Notes under the pieces: model-generated | Database searches by the model: none | Told to the model about the DNA's origin: nothing | Seen by the model: the letters and a program-made list of their open reading frames with translations, nothing else | Source: Microbacterium pumilum | GTDB taxonomy: Bacteria > Actinomycetota > Actinomycetes > Actinomycetales > Microbacteriaceae | Length of the DNA stretch: 64,000 bases | Direction of reading: 5' to 3' | Assembly (NCBI RefSeq): GCF_039530225.1 | Contig: NZ_BAAAOH010000001.1 | Span: 1,240,001 to 1,304,000, forward strand | Part shown: piece after piece, positions 9,531-19,065 of the stretch | Numbering within the stretch: the first letter of the stretch is position 1 | How the letters are laid out: every line of letters begins with the position of its first letter | Made by a program: the position numbers and the translations under genes

Positions 9531-10289
9531 CTACTTCCCCTTCTCGAGAGACGGTTGCGTTGCGGGCGCCCCGGACCGGTACTGCGTCGAACCTCCGGTT
9601 AGGGAGATATACGCCGCTTCCAGGGATTCGCTCGAAGAGGATTTGAGGATGGCCTCGACGGGCCCGTCCGCTAGCAGTCGCCCTTTGCCGATGACGATTA
9701 TTCGATCGGCGATGAGCCCCAGTTCACCCATCAGGTGAGACGACACGAAGACCGTGCGGCCCTCATCCGCGAGCGACCGCATCAGCCCCCGCAGCCAGAT
9801 GATGCCGTCTGGGTCCAGGCCGTTGATCGGCTCATCGAGGACGAGCGTCAGCGGGTCGCCGAGTAGCGCGGCGGCGATGCCCAGTCGCTGAGCCATGCCC
9901 AGGGAGAAGGTGCCGGCGCGCCGGTGTGCCACGTCGGATATCCCGGTGAGACGCGCGACCTCATCGATGCGCGCCTCGGGAATCCCGTTCGTCGCGGCAA
10001 GGGCACGCAGGTGGTTGCGAGCGGAGCGTCCCGGGTGCGCGAGTCCGGCGTCGAGGACGACGCCGAGCTCGCTCATCGCGGACTTCGTGTCAACCAGGGC
10101 CTTCCCGTTCACACGGACAGCCCCGGATGTCGGCACGTCGAGCCCCGCGATTGCGCGCATGGTCGTGGACTTGCCCGCACCGTTCGGCCCGACGAAGCCG
10201 GTCACGATGCCAGGACGGACGGTGAACGTCAGGTCATCGACGGCCGTGACGTCCTTGTAGCGCTTGGTCAGATTGCGTACTTCGATCAT
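9531..10289 (-). CDS. ABC transporter ATP-binding protein (exporter type)
   Basis: 252-residue nucleotide-binding subunit of the DrrA/CcmA-like exporter class. Walker A is GPNGAGKST, the ABC signature is FSLGMAQRLG, Walker B is LTLVLDEPINGLDPDG and the switch His is in VSSHLMGE. I chose ATG 10289 (MIEVRNLTKRY) because GGAGG precedes it; the frame could extend to 10403 but that part does not resemble the family. It partners with the downstream permease. Confidence 0.92.
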   Translation of the reverse strand: MIEVRNLTKRYKDVTAVDDLTFTVRPGIVTGFVGPNGAGKSTTMRAIAGLDVPTSGAVRVNGKALVDTKSAMSELGVVLDAGLAHPGRSARNHLRALAATNGIPEARIDEVARLTGISDVAHRRAGTFSLGMAQRLGIAAALLGDPLTLVLDEPINGLDPDGIIWLRGLMRSLADEGRTVFVSSHLMGELGLIADRIIVIGKGRLLADGPVEAILKSSSSESLEAAYISLTGGSTQYRSGAPATQPSLEKGK

Positions 10290-10439
10290 GGGAGCAGTCC
10301 TCCGAAAGCTTTGATGGTTGTGGACGTGACCAGAGTGATCCGAGGTGATTGCGTGCGCGTTGGGTCCGCGTTGAGTCCGGTTGGCGGGAACCATTCCCAC
10401 CACAAGACGCCGTCCCCTCCTTGCGGCAGAGATGTATCA

Positions 10440-10858
10440 CGCGGACTCGGCCGCCGCTCCTCACCTCGGGCTAGGCGTCTACCGGCTGGTCCGCCGACGG
10501 CAGCAGGTGCGTCTCGTGCGTCGCGAGTTGCTGCCATTGGCAGGGGCTTCGGCGGCGTCGTCGGGCCGGTGCTGCTGATGTTCGGACTGGTTGGGATGCC
10601 AGCATCCGGCGCTTCTCTGCTGCTGAACGCGGAAGGCATCGCGGCCGCACTGCTGGCGTGGTTCGTCTTCAAGGAGATCGTCGACCGCCGGGTCGCTCGC
10701 GGCATGGCGGCGATCGTCGCCGGCGCGGTGGTGCTGTCCTGGCCAGGGCAGGCGGACTTCGCCCGGATCTGGCCAACGCTCGCGATCCTCGGCGCGTGCT
10801 TGGCCTGGGGGATGGGCGACAACCTCACCCGCAAGGTCGCTCGCTCTTACCGTCGGGA
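10440..10858 (+). pseudogene. EamA/DMT-family transporter fragment, frameshifted and truncated at both ends
   Basis: The conceptual translation is recognisably a drug/metabolite transporter. One frame reads LGLGVYRL...ELLPLAGA up to about 10547. A second frame continues with FGGVVGPVLLMFGLVG, MPASGASLLLNAEG and WFVFKEIVDRR, and stops resembling the family after GDNLTRKVARSY (about 10850). The N-terminal roughly 40 residues and the whole second half are missing, and a frameshift of a few bases near 10547 separates the two surviving parts. Read as a dead gene, not a functional half-transporter. Confidence 0.75.
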
Positions 10859-11307
10859 ACTGTGGATTATCGACATCGTGCCCAGACCAGGATCGAGAGC
10901 GGGCATACCCGCGCGTGAGTAACGCGTGGGTAAGAATGAATCGCAGTAGCGGTCGACGAAGGTTATGCGGCGTGTCGCGTGCCTCCTTTTACCCACGACG
11001 CCGTTGGGGTGTCGTGATTCCGCGTGATTCCGCGGGTCCGGGGCCTCCTTACCGTGGGTAAGTCGCCCACGGTAAGTGGGGATTCCGCCACATCCCACAA
11101 TCGCATCGCGGACCGGGCCGAACCGGCTCAGATTGTCGATGAGCCCATCATCCACTCCGCGCTCAAGGCGTCGTCGGGCGACAACTACCCGGCTGTACAG
11201 GCCAGGACGCGCGGTCATGTCGGTTCGGACAAGTTCCGCTGGCCACGTCAGTGACGCTCGGTCGATTGCGCCCGCTCGTCGACTCTGACGTGGGCCGGTG
11301 TCTCATT
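10859..11307. other. Non-coding zone with short repeats between two gene remnants
   Basis: About 450 bp with no credible gene. It contains a 10-bp tandem duplication GTGATTCCGC (11014-11033), several copies of TTACCC(A)/(T)GGGTAA-like strings (10926, 10988, 11054), and an 11-bp perfect inverted repeat (see separate entry). The position between two truncated genes suggests a deletion or insertion scar. Confidence 0.5.
11048..11076. repeat. Perfect inverted repeat, 11-bp arms
   Basis: CTTACCGTGGG at 11048-11058 and CCCACGGTAAG at 11066-11076 are separated by 7 nt. The stem is strong but no gene ends next to it, so it may be a leftover element end rather than a terminator. Confidence 0.6.
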
Positions 11308-11319
11308 CGGGCAAATCGA

Positions 11320-11640
11320 TCAGCCTGGCGGGACCGCGGACTCCCGACGCACCAAGGCGGGTCCGATCACGGTGTTGGCGGCGGGGGACCGGCGCAGATG
11401 CTCGAGAATCATCCGGAACGCAGATCGCCCGAGCTCGAGGTGGTCGAGCGCCACCGTGGTTAGCGGTGGCTGGAAGTGTGCGGCATCCGGCATGTCGTCG
11501 ATCGCGACGATCGAGTAGTCGACTCCGGCGCTAAGGCCCCGCTCGTACATCGCGTGCTGGAATCCCAGCGCGATGGCGTCATTGGCGCAGAACGCGGCCG
11601 TCCACGCACCGTCCACCGGGTTGGCTGGGGGCATCGGTGT
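11320..11640 (-). pseudogene. LacI-family regulator, C-terminal fragment only
   Basis: About 105 residues matching the last third of a LacI/PurR sugar-binding domain: WTAAFCANDAIALGF (the ANDxxALG ligand-site strand), SIVAIDDMPDAAHFQPPLTT, and GRSAFRMILEHL near the end. The DNA-binding headpiece and the first half of the effector domain are absent, and upstream DNA (11640-11740) does not continue the family in any frame. It is a truncated relic that cannot bind operator DNA. Confidence 0.75.
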
Positions 11641-11743
11641 GTGTGGGGCGCGTCTTCCGTGCAGACGGAATCCGTTCGGCCCATCGTCGGTGCCGCATCA
11701 CGGGTCTCGCGGACGTGCACAGCAGCATCGTCCTGAGCGACCG

Positions 11744-12520
11744 TCACGCCCCGGCTGCGACCAGGATGCCGTCGGTGAGGAAGCCAGCCATCAGTCCGAT
11801 GAACACGCCGTAGCCGACGAGTTGACTCCGGCGCGCCCGCGAGACAACGCCGAGAAGTTGGATCACGACGTAGATGATCGACCCGGCGGCCAGGGACAGG
11901 AAGAGGATGCTGAGTTGTTCGTTGACGAAGGTCCAGCCGATCATCGTGCCAACGAAGGTGGGACCGCCGCCGATCAAGGCGAGAAGCAGCAGGAAGCCCC
12001 ACGATGGACGACGCTCATCTCCGGCCAGCGGCGCCACGATGCCGAAACCTTCTGTCGCGTTGTGCAGCGCGAATCCCACGACCAGCACGATCGCCAACGC
12101 GATCTGACCGGTGGCCGCCGACTGACCGATTGCGAGCCCCTCAGCCATGTTGTGCAGGCCGATTCCGATGGCGATAAGCACCGCAAGTCGTCGCGGAGCC
12201 AGCTCACTCGGGTCCTGCGATCGCTGTGCCAGCCGCTGAAACAGGGGAATCGACAGAAGCCCGACTCCGATTCCCACTACAAACAACAGCCCATTCACCA
12301 GCAGCAGGGCAGGGTTTGATCCGTCGGCGAGCAACGCGTCTATCGGCTCCCATGCCGCCGAGAGCACATCCCACACCAGGAATAGCAGGACCCCGACAGC
12401 GCCAGCACTGAGTACCACACGCAGGCCCACCGAGGGCGACCGCAGCCTTCCGATCGGCATCCCAAGCAGAATGGTCGCGCCTGCGACGATCCCCAGCAGT
12501 AGCACAGCTCCGAACGACAC
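11744..12520 (-). CDS. ZIP-family divalent metal transporter
   Basis: 258-residue membrane protein with eight predicted helices. The metal path is marked by HNMAEG (His123, Asn124, Glu127) in helix 4 and HNATEG (His153, Asn154, Glu157) in helix 5. A variable loop rather than a His-rich loop lies between helices 3 and 4. The start is GTG 12520 with GAGGGG upstream. ZIP proteins import Zn, Fe or Mn; a DtxR/IdeR-like box just upstream argues for iron or manganese control. Confidence 0.9.
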   Translation of the reverse strand: MSFGAVLLLGIVAGATILLGMPIGRLRSPSVGLRVVLSAGAVGVLLFLVWDVLSAAWEPIDALLADGSNPALLLVNGLLFVVGIGVGLLSIPLFQRLAQRSQDPSELAPRRLAVLIAIGIGLHNMAEGLAIGQSAATGQIALAIVLVVGFALHNATEGFGIVAPLAGDERRPSWGFLLLLALIGGGPTFVGTMIGWTFVNEQLSILFLSLAAGSIIYVVIQLLGVVSRARRSQLVGYGVFIGLMAGFLTDGILVAAGA

Positions 12521-12536
12521 TCGGACACCCCTCTTG

Positions 12537-12555
12537 TTAGGTCTGCCTCACCCTA
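12537..12555. promoter_or_regulatory. DtxR/IdeR/MntR-like metal box upstream of ZIP gene
   Basis: TTAGGTCTGCCTCACCCTA matches the classical 19-bp iron-box consensus (TTAGGTTAGGCTAACCTAA) at about 13 positions, including TTAGGT and CACC. It is 16 nt upstream of the ZIP start codon. Confidence 0.5.
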
Positions 12556-12628
12556 GGCAGATCACGTGCGGATCAGAAATCCGCTCCGGGCGGCGCAGAG
12601 CACGCTTCAATGAGGCACCCCCCGGTTT

Positions 12629-12643
12629 GCCCCTATTTGGGGC
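12629..12643 (-). terminator. Hairpin downstream of SRPBCC gene
   Basis: GCCCC-TATTT-GGGGC, a 5-bp GC stem 24 nt beyond the stop of the minus-strand SRPBCC gene. It is weak as a terminator (no T-run). Confidence 0.35.
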
Positions 12644-12666
12644 GGTGCACGTACTTGGGGGCGGCC

Positions 12667-13101
12667 CTAGGCCGACTCCAGAATGCCCTTTGCGCGGGCC
12701 AATCCAGCCACCTCCGCGTCCATCGAGTGCTGCACCGCGCGGCCCATCAGTAGCTTCTTGAGCCCGGTCAGCTCGGCTGAGAGCACGAAGTCCACGCGAG
12801 TGGCGCTGTCGCCGACCGCGATGAAGCGGAAGTCGCCGACAGGGCGCACCGGGCCCGCGACCACCTTGAACCCGTAGCGTGTCGGGGGCTCGAAGGCCGT
12901 TACTACGATGTCAGCCGCAATCGGGCGACCGCTCGGGCCCGCGACCGACTGATGAACGCGGCTGCCGACGGTGACCGGCTCGTGAGCGGCAATTGAGACG
13001 ACGTGCGCACGCCAGCGCTTGTCGTTGCTTGGGTCTGTGAAGAAGGCGAACACGTCCTCGACAGGGCGGGTGACGACAAGTGAGTTCGAGGACGATGACA
13101 T
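12667..13101 (-). CDS. SRPBCC-family protein (polyketide cyclase/START-like)
   Basis: 144 residues with the START/SRPBCC pattern: an opening strand SLVVTRPVEDVFAFFTDPS, helix DPSNDKRW, then a curved sheet and a long C-terminal helix (VQHSMDAEVAGLARAKGIL). Such proteins bind hydrophobic ligands. No partner gene indicates which; it stands alone upstream of nothing in the same direction. Confidence 0.82.
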   Translation of the reverse strand: MSSSSNSLVVTRPVEDVFAFFTDPSNDKRWRAHVVSIAAHEPVTVGSRVHQSVAGPSGRPIAADIVVTAFEPPTRYGFKVVAGPVRPVGDFRFIAVGDSATRVDFVLSAELTGLKKLLMGRAVQHSMDAEVAGLARAKGILESA

Positions 13102-13165
13102 GAGCGCGATGGTACGCCCGGCAGCTCCGCGGTGGTCAGGTGCCTCGCCACGACCTTCGCTGCGG

Positions 13166-13960
13166 TCATCCCTTCTGATAGCTGAGGAGGACGGTCTTGT
13201 CGGAGCCGCCGGACACGCTTTCCTCGCGAATCGGCCCGACTCCCTTTGCGTACCACTTGTACTCGAGAACGTCTGGCTCGAGCGGGGTGGTGTTGCGGGT
13301 CATCAGCAGGTGATCGAAGCTTCCGAAGGGCACCTCGGCCAGCTCGTCGATGCTGAGCACGCGGGCATTGTCCTCGGCATGTCCGGCGAGATACTCCTCG
13401 CGGTACTCACTGCCAGGTTCAGGGTTCGCGAGAACCACGATGCCAGGCTGTCCGCCATCGACGCCGGACTGCCAGGAACCCTCGGTTGACGTCTTGCCGT
13501 CCGGGTCATATTCCGTGGTCGCCTCGCCGAAGTACCAGATGTTGCCCTGGTCGTCTTGCGCATACCAATCGAGCGTGTCCTCGACCACCTCGCCCCCATC
13601 GGTGAGCACGTCATGCACTTCGCGAGTGGTCACGCCGTCGATCACCTTCGTCTTGTCGGTGACCGTTACGACGACGGTGGCGTTCTTGCCCTCATCATCC
13701 GTCTCCCGATAGGTGCGGACATCGCCTGGATTCATCGGGAAGTAGGGGTTGTCGATGGCGGTGGAGAATTTCGCCGGGTCGATCGTCACGGTGTCGGCCC
13801 CCTGAGGCAGTCCGCTTGACGCGGTGGGGGTGTTCAGAGAAACGTCGTCCCCGTCGCCTGCGCCGCTGCACGCCGTGACGGTCAGCCCGATCGCCAACAC
13901 GGTCGCGCATAGCGCCGCGGCGCGCCCGAACACCACGCCGATGGTCGTCGTTCGTGTCAT
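13166..13960 (-). CDS. Conserved lipoprotein of unknown function
   Basis: 264 residues from ATG 13960. The signal peptide has a lipobox LTVTAC (Cys about 32), so the protein should be lipidated and held at the outer face of the membrane. The mature part is a beta-rich domain with the stretches DNPYFPMNPGDVRTY, EVVEDTLDWYAQD and GNIWYFGE. I have seen this layout in uncharacterised exported proteins of several phyla, but I know no assigned activity. The frame is open upstream to 14116, but that part lacks a signal sequence and overlaps the approach to the glutamate dehydrogenase gene. Confidence 0.75.
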   Translation of the reverse strand: MTRTTTIGVVFGRAAALCATVLAIGLTVTACSGAGDGDDVSLNTPTASSGLPQGADTVTIDPAKFSTAIDNPYFPMNPGDVRTYRETDDEGKNATVVVTVTDKTKVIDGVTTREVHDVLTDGGEVVEDTLDWYAQDDQGNIWYFGEATTEYDPDGKTSTEGSWQSGVDGGQPGIVVLANPEPGSEYREEYLAGHAEDNARVLSIDELAEVPFGSFDHLLMTRNTTPLEPDVLEYKWYAKGVGPIREESVSGGSDKTVLLSYQKG

Positions 13961-14206
13961 GGCCAGGACAGTACACCCGGGCAGGCGTCGCGATCGAAGC
14001 CCGTTCAGGCGGGAGTCAGGGATGGCGACCTCGACGAGGCAGAGGCTCTGGATACCCTTGCGGACGACTATCGCGTGAAGCCATTCAGCCTTCCCGTACT
14101 CGTCGCCCGCCTTCACGCGTTGAAGGCATCACCTGAGGCGCCGCACCGGAGTATTTTCGTGAGGGGATCGACGCGACATGCGATCGCCAGATCGGACGAT
14201 GAAGTC

Positions 14207-17200
14207 ATGACCAGCACAACCGGGTCCCGTGCGATCGACGACGCGATCGCCGCTCTCGACCCAGAGCTCGCGTCGGGTTTGACGAGCATCATCGCCGGCC
14301 TCAACCCCGAGGATCTGGCCGAACGCGAACCACGTGACGTGGTCGGTGCCGCGCTCTCGATGCGCTCCCTCGCCGCGCGTCGCGACCGCGGGCAGACTCG
14401 GATCGCCGTCTTCACACCGACGCTTAGCGAGGATGGATGGACGTCGCGGCGCACGATCGTGAACATTTGCACCGATGATTCGCCCTTCCTCGTGGATTCT
14501 GTCATCGCGGCGGTTGCTCGGCAGGGCCTCGCGGTGGACCTGCTCGTGCATCCCATCGTCGAGGTGCGCCGAAGCGCCGACGGCGAACTGCTCGAGATGG
14601 GTGCCCACGGTGGCGACCTCGAATCGTGGATCCACCTGGAGGTCGATCGCGTGCCGACCAGCGAGGGCCGACACCAGCTCGAAGAACGTCTGATGTCGGT
14701 GCTGGGTGATGTGCACGCGGCCTTCGACGACTGGCAGGCGATGCGCCGGGCCTGCCTCGACGTCGTCACCGACCTGCGCACCGCGCCGCCGGCGACGGCC
14801 GACCCCGCCACGGTCCGCCCGGCCATCGACTTCTTCAGCTGGCTCGCTGACGACAATTTCACGTTCCTCGGCTACCGCGAGTACCGGCTCGAGACCGGCG
14901 AAGACGGTGAGGACGTGCTCGTCCCGCTGTCGCACACGGGCCTCGGCATCCTTCGCAAGCCCACCACAGCGATCGCGCGCCTGCGGCCCGAGGCGCAGCG
15001 GACCGCGCGCGATCCGCGCCTGCTCACGATCACGAAGGCGAACTCCCGCGCCACGGTGCACCGCGACGTCTATCTCGACTACATCGGCGCGCGCACATTC
15101 GATGAGGTCGGCAACGTCACGGGCGAGCGGCGCTTCCTCGGCATGTTCACCTCGGCGGCCTACGCGGCCTCCGTGTCCACGCTCCCCATCGCCTCGACCA
15201 AGGTGGCGGCGGTGCTCGAGGCATCCGGATTCCCGCCCCTGTCCCACTCCGGCAAGGATCTCGTGCAGATCCTCGAGCAGTATCCACGTGACGAACTCTT
15301 CCAGGACACTCCGGAGCACCTGCTCGAGGTCGCAACCGAAGTGGGCCGCCTTCGCGACCGGCGCCGCGCGCGCGCGTTTCTGCGCCGGGATGAGTTCGGC
15401 AGGTTCGTGTCGGCGCTCGTATTTCTGCCGAAGGACCGTTACAACACCACCGTGCGGCTGCGCATCGAAACATTGCTGCGATCGGTGTTCGCGGCCGAGA
15501 GCGTCGATCACGCCACATGGGTCGGTGATGCTCCACTGGCGCAGCTGCACTTCGTGGTGCGCGTACCGCGCGGCTCGTCGTTGCCAGACGTCGACGAAGC
15601 GGCACTGCAGAGGGACCTGACGAATGCCGTGCGGGGCTGGGATGAGGCGCTCGTCGACGCGCTCCACCACGCCCACGGCGAAGATGAGGCGGCCCGCCTG
15701 CTGGGTCGCTATGGCGAGGCGTTCCCGTTGGCGTACAAGGAGGCCGTCACGCCGGAGGAGGCCCTCGATGACATCGCGCTGCTCGAGAGCCTCGAGGCCA
15801 CAGAGTTCGCGGTTCACCTCAACGTCCCGGAGCGCGACGACCCCGGCCAGCGGGTGTTCACCCTCGTCTCGCACCGTGAGTACCCGCTCACGCAGGTGCT
15901 CCCGATCCTCACCGACCTCGGCACTGATGTCGTCGACGAGCACCCGTACGTCGTTACCCTCCCCGGCGGCGAGGTACGCCACATCTCCGACTTCGGGCTG
16001 ACTGCGCCGAGTGTGGACGGCGGTAGCGCCGAGCGGTGGAACGACCCGGCATGGGGACGGGACTTCGAGGACTCGTTCGCAGCGTCCTGGACCGCCGCTG
16101 CCGAGAGCGATCGCCTAAATTCCCTCGTGCTGCTCGCCGGCCTCGACTGGCGCCGGATCGTCATCCTGCGGTCAATCGCGATGTACCTGCGGCAGATCGG
16201 CTCCGCCTTCTCCGTCGAATACATCGAGGAGGCTCTGGTCGCGAACCCCGTCCTTTCGGGCGACCTGGTCGGTCTGTTCGAGCTCCGCTTCGATCCGGCT
16301 CTCGAACGAGACCGGACGGCGAAGACGGATGCGGCGGAGGCCGAGCTGCTGCGTGCCCTCGACGGTGTCTCGAGTCTCGACGACGACCGCATCCTCCGTT
16401 CCTTCATCGGGGTGATCGCCGCGACCTGGCGCACGAACTTCTACCAGCCGGCATCCGACGGCTCGCCGAAGCCGTGGGTGTCGATGAAGCTCGACTGCGC
16501 CCGCGTTCCGGGCCTGCCGAAGCCGCACCCGATGGCCGAGATCTGGGTCTACTCGCCAGAGGTCGAGGGCGTCCACCTGCGCTTCGGAAAGGTCGCGCGG
16601 GGCGGGCTGCGCTGGAGCGACCGCCGCGAGGACTTTCGGACCGAGGTCCTCGGCCTCGTCAAGGCGCAGATGGTGAAGAACGCCGTGATCGTGCCCACCG
16701 GATCCAAGGGCGGGTTCTTCGCGAAGCGTCTTCCGGCGCCCAGCGGCGGGGCGGCATGGCTCGAAGCCGGCAAGGCCGCGTACCGCACCTTCATCCGCGG
16801 TCTGCTCGACGTCACGGACAACCGCGTGGGAACCGACATCGTGCCGCCCCGGGGCGTCGTGCGGCATGACGGCGACGACTCCTATCTGGTGGTCGCGGCC
16901 GACAAGGGCACCGCATCCTTCTCCGACATCGCCAACGCGATCTCAGAGGGATACGGCTTCTGGCTTGCTGACGCATTCGCGTCGGGCGGATCGGCAGGAT
17001 ACGACCACAAGGCAATGGGGATCACGGCCCGCGGTGCGTGGGAGTCTGTCAAACGGCACTTCCGCGAACTTGGTGTGGACACCCAGACGGAGGACTTCAC
17101 GGTCGTGGGCGTCGGCGACATGTCGGGCGACGTGTTCGGCAACGGGATGTTGCGGTCGCCCCATATCCGACTGGTCGCGGCGTTCGACCACCGCCACGTG

Positions 17201-18997
17201 TTCGTCGACCCGCAGCCGGATGCCGCGGCATCCTTCGCGGAACGTCAGCGCCTGTTCGACCTGCCCAGGTCCTCCTGGGACGACTACGATCGCGCGCTCA
17301 TCTCCGCTGGTGGCGGGGTGTTTCCGCTCACGCTGAAGTCGATCGCCGTCACGGCCCAAATGGCCGAGGCGCTCGGCCTCGACCCCTCGGTGACGACCCT
17401 CACGCCGCTCGAGCTCAAGAAGGCCGTGCTGCTGGCCCCCGTCGACCTCTTCTGGAATGGCGGCATCGGCACGTACATCAAGGCGAGCGACGAAACCGAC
17501 GCTGAGATCGGCGACCGCGGCAACGACGCGATCCGTGTCAAGGGCAACCAGCTGCGAGTGCGGGTGGTCGGCGAGGGCGGCAATCTCGGCGTGAGCCAGC
17601 GCGGTCGCATCGAGGCCGCCCAGTCCCGCGTCAGCATCAACACGGACGCGATCGACAACTCGGCGGGAGTGGGGACATCGGACCGCGAAGTGAATATCAA
17701 GATCCTGCTCGGCGCCGTCGAACGCGCCGGACGGCTCGACCGGGATGCCCGCAACGTACTCCTCCGCTCCATGACCGAAGAGGTCGCCGTGCAGGTGCTG
17801 CGAGACAACTACGAGCAGAACGTGCTGCTCGGAAACTCGCGCGCCAGCGCAGCCGTGATGCTGCCCGTGCACGAACGCCTGATGGAGGTGCTCGAAGCGC
17901 GCGACGAACTCGACCGAGAGCTCGAATTCCTTCCGAGTCCGGCTGAGGTGCAGGTGCGCGTGGCCGACGAGCGCGGCCTCACCCGGCCCGAGTTCGCCGT
18001 GCTCGTCGCCTACGCGAAGCTCGCGCTCAAGACCGACCTCACCGCAACCCACCTCGCCGATGACCCGTGGTTCGCAGGAACGCTCGCCGACTACTTCCCC
18101 GAGCCGATCCGGGACGGGTATGCGGGAGACCTCGCCGCGCATCCGCTGCGCACCGAGATCATCGTGAACTCGGTCGTCAACTCGATGGTCAACCGGGGCG
18201 GCATCACCTTCGCATCCCGGGCAGCGGATGAGACGGGTGCGTCGAGCGAGCAGATCACCCGCGCGTACGTTGCGGTGCGGGAGATCTTCGACCTGCGCGG
18301 CTTCGTCATCGCCGTCGAGGCCACCGACAACGCGGTGCCCACCGCGGTGCAGACCGATCTGTACCTCACGTTCCGGCGGCTGCTCGATCGCGCCACGCGC
18401 TGGTTCGTGCAGCACCGCCCCGACGGGTTCGACATCGGGAGGCAGGTCGAGGACTTCCGAGGTCCGATCACGTCGCTGTGGGCGGATCTCGGCGACCTGC
18501 TGCAGGGCGGCGATCTGCGACGCTTCGAGGGGCGGATGCTCGAGCTTCAGGAGGCCCGCGTCCCCGCCGAACTCGCGCGGCACGGAGCGGGCGTGCTCGA
18601 CGCGTTCTCGCTGCTCGACGTCGTCGAGTGCGCGCGCCTGCGCAGGTGGGACACCCGGAAACTGACCGCCCTCTACTTCGCGCTGTCCGCGCGACTGCGG
18701 CTCGAGCAGATCCTGACGAAGACGACCGCGCTGCCGCAGAGCGACCGATGGGGGTCGATGGCCCGTGCGACCATGCGCGACGACCTCTACGCGGTGGTGA
18801 TCGAACTCACTTCGACGATCGCCCAGCAGACCGCACCGATCGAAGCTGCATCGCGCATCGACGCATGGCTCGACCAGCGCGGTCCATTGGCCCGGCGCAC
18901 GCTGGAGGAGGCGCTCGCCGCCGCACACGCCGAGGACGGCTCAGGGCTTGCCACCCTCTCTGTGGCGGTCAGGCGTCTGCGTTCGCTCGTGCGGTGA
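14207..18997 (+). CDS. NAD-specific glutamate dehydrogenase, large L_180 class
   Basis: 1596 residues, the size of the 180-kDa catabolic enzyme of Streptomyces and mycobacteria. It deaminates L-glutamate to 2-oxoglutarate with NAD+. A long N-terminal regulatory region (about 1-700, with ACT-like parts) precedes the catalytic domain. There GGLRWSDRREDF, AVIVPTGSKGGFFAK (active-site lysine region), VGVGDMSGDVFGNGM (nucleotide site) and WNGGIGTYIKAS are all present, followed by a helical C-terminal domain. ATG 14207 is preferred on family length; the frame opens earlier at 14075. It is a monocistronic gene ending in a hairpin. Confidence 0.93.
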   Translation: MTSTTGSRAIDDAIAALDPELASGLTSIIAGLNPEDLAEREPRDVVGAALSMRSLAARRDRGQTRIAVFTPTLSEDGWTSRRTIVNICTDDSPFLVDSVIAAVARQGLAVDLLVHPIVEVRRSADGELLEMGAHGGDLESWIHLEVDRVPTSEGRHQLEERLMSVLGDVHAAFDDWQAMRRACLDVVTDLRTAPPATADPATVRPAIDFFSWLADDNFTFLGYREYRLETGEDGEDVLVPLSHTGLGILRKPTTAIARLRPEAQRTARDPRLLTITKANSRATVHRDVYLDYIGARTFDEVGNVTGERRFLGMFTSAAYAASVSTLPIASTKVAAVLEASGFPPLSHSGKDLVQILEQYPRDELFQDTPEHLLEVATEVGRLRDRRRARAFLRRDEFGRFVSALVFLPKDRYNTTVRLRIETLLRSVFAAESVDHATWVGDAPLAQLHFVVRVPRGSSLPDVDEAALQRDLTNAVRGWDEALVDALHHAHGEDEAARLLGRYGEAFPLAYKEAVTPEEALDDIALLESLEATEFAVHLNVPERDDPGQRVFTLVSHREYPLTQVLPILTDLGTDVVDEHPYVVTLPGGEVRHISDFGLTAPSVDGGSAERWNDPAWGRDFEDSFAASWTAAAESDRLNSLVLLAGLDWRRIVILRSIAMYLRQIGSAFSVEYIEEALVANPVLSGDLVGLFELRFDPALERDRTAKTDAAEAELLRALDGVSSLDDDRILRSFIGVIAATWRTNFYQPASDGSPKPWVSMKLDCARVPGLPKPHPMAEIWVYSPEVEGVHLRFGKVARGGLRWSDRREDFRTEVLGLVKAQMVKNAVIVPTGSKGGFFAKRLPAPSGGAAWLEAGKAAYRTFIRGLLDVTDNRVGTDIVPPRGVVRHDGDDSYLVVAADKGTASFSDIANAISEGYGFWLADAFASGGSAGYDHKAMGITARGAWESVKRHFRELGVDTQTEDFTVVGVGDMSGDVFGNGMLRSPHIRLVAAFDHRHVFVDPQPDAAASFAERQRLFDLPRSSWDDYDRALISAGGGVFPLTLKSIAVTAQMAEALGLDPSVTTLTPLELKKAVLLAPVDLFWNGGIGTYIKASDETDAEIGDRGNDAIRVKGNQLRVRVVGEGGNLGVSQRGRIEAAQSRVSINTDAIDNSAGVGTSDREVNIKILLGAVERAGRLDRDARNVLLRSMTEEVAVQVLRDNYEQNVLLGNSRASAAVMLPVHERLMEVLEARDELDRELEFLPSPAEVQVRVADERGLTRPEFAVLVAYAKLALKTDLTATHLADDPWFAGTLADYFPEPIRDGYAGDLAAHPLRTEIIVNSVVNSMVNRGGITFASRAADETGASSEQITRAYVAVREIFDLRGFVIAVEATDNAVPTAVQTDLYLTFRRLLDRATRWFVQHRPDGFDIGRQVEDFRGPITSLWADLGDLLQGGDLRRFEGRMLELQEARVPAELARHGAGVLDAFSLLDVVECARLRRWDTRKLTALYFALSARLRLEQILTKTTALPQSDRWGSMARATMRDDLYAVVIELTSTIAQQTAPIEAASRIDAWLDQRGPLARRTLEEALAAAHAEDGSGLATLSVAVRRLRSLVR

Positions 18998-19001
18998 AAC
19001 C

Positions 19002-19024
19002 CTCCGGCCCGGTACTCGCCGGAG
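19002..19024. terminator. Hairpin between convergent genes
   Basis: CTCCGGC (19002-19008) and GCCGGAG (19018-19024) flank a 9-nt loop, directly after the glutamate dehydrogenase stop and facing the gtrA stop. There is no T-run. Confidence 0.45.
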
Positions 19025-19065
19025 AGCGCTGTGGCGGCTGTCGCACCCCGCTGACGTGCGGTTCA

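Noticed and set aside
14129..18928. Long minus-strand frames opposite the glutamate dehydrogenase gene
   Set aside because: They are typical high-GC antisense shadows; the plus strand encodes an unmistakable enzyme.
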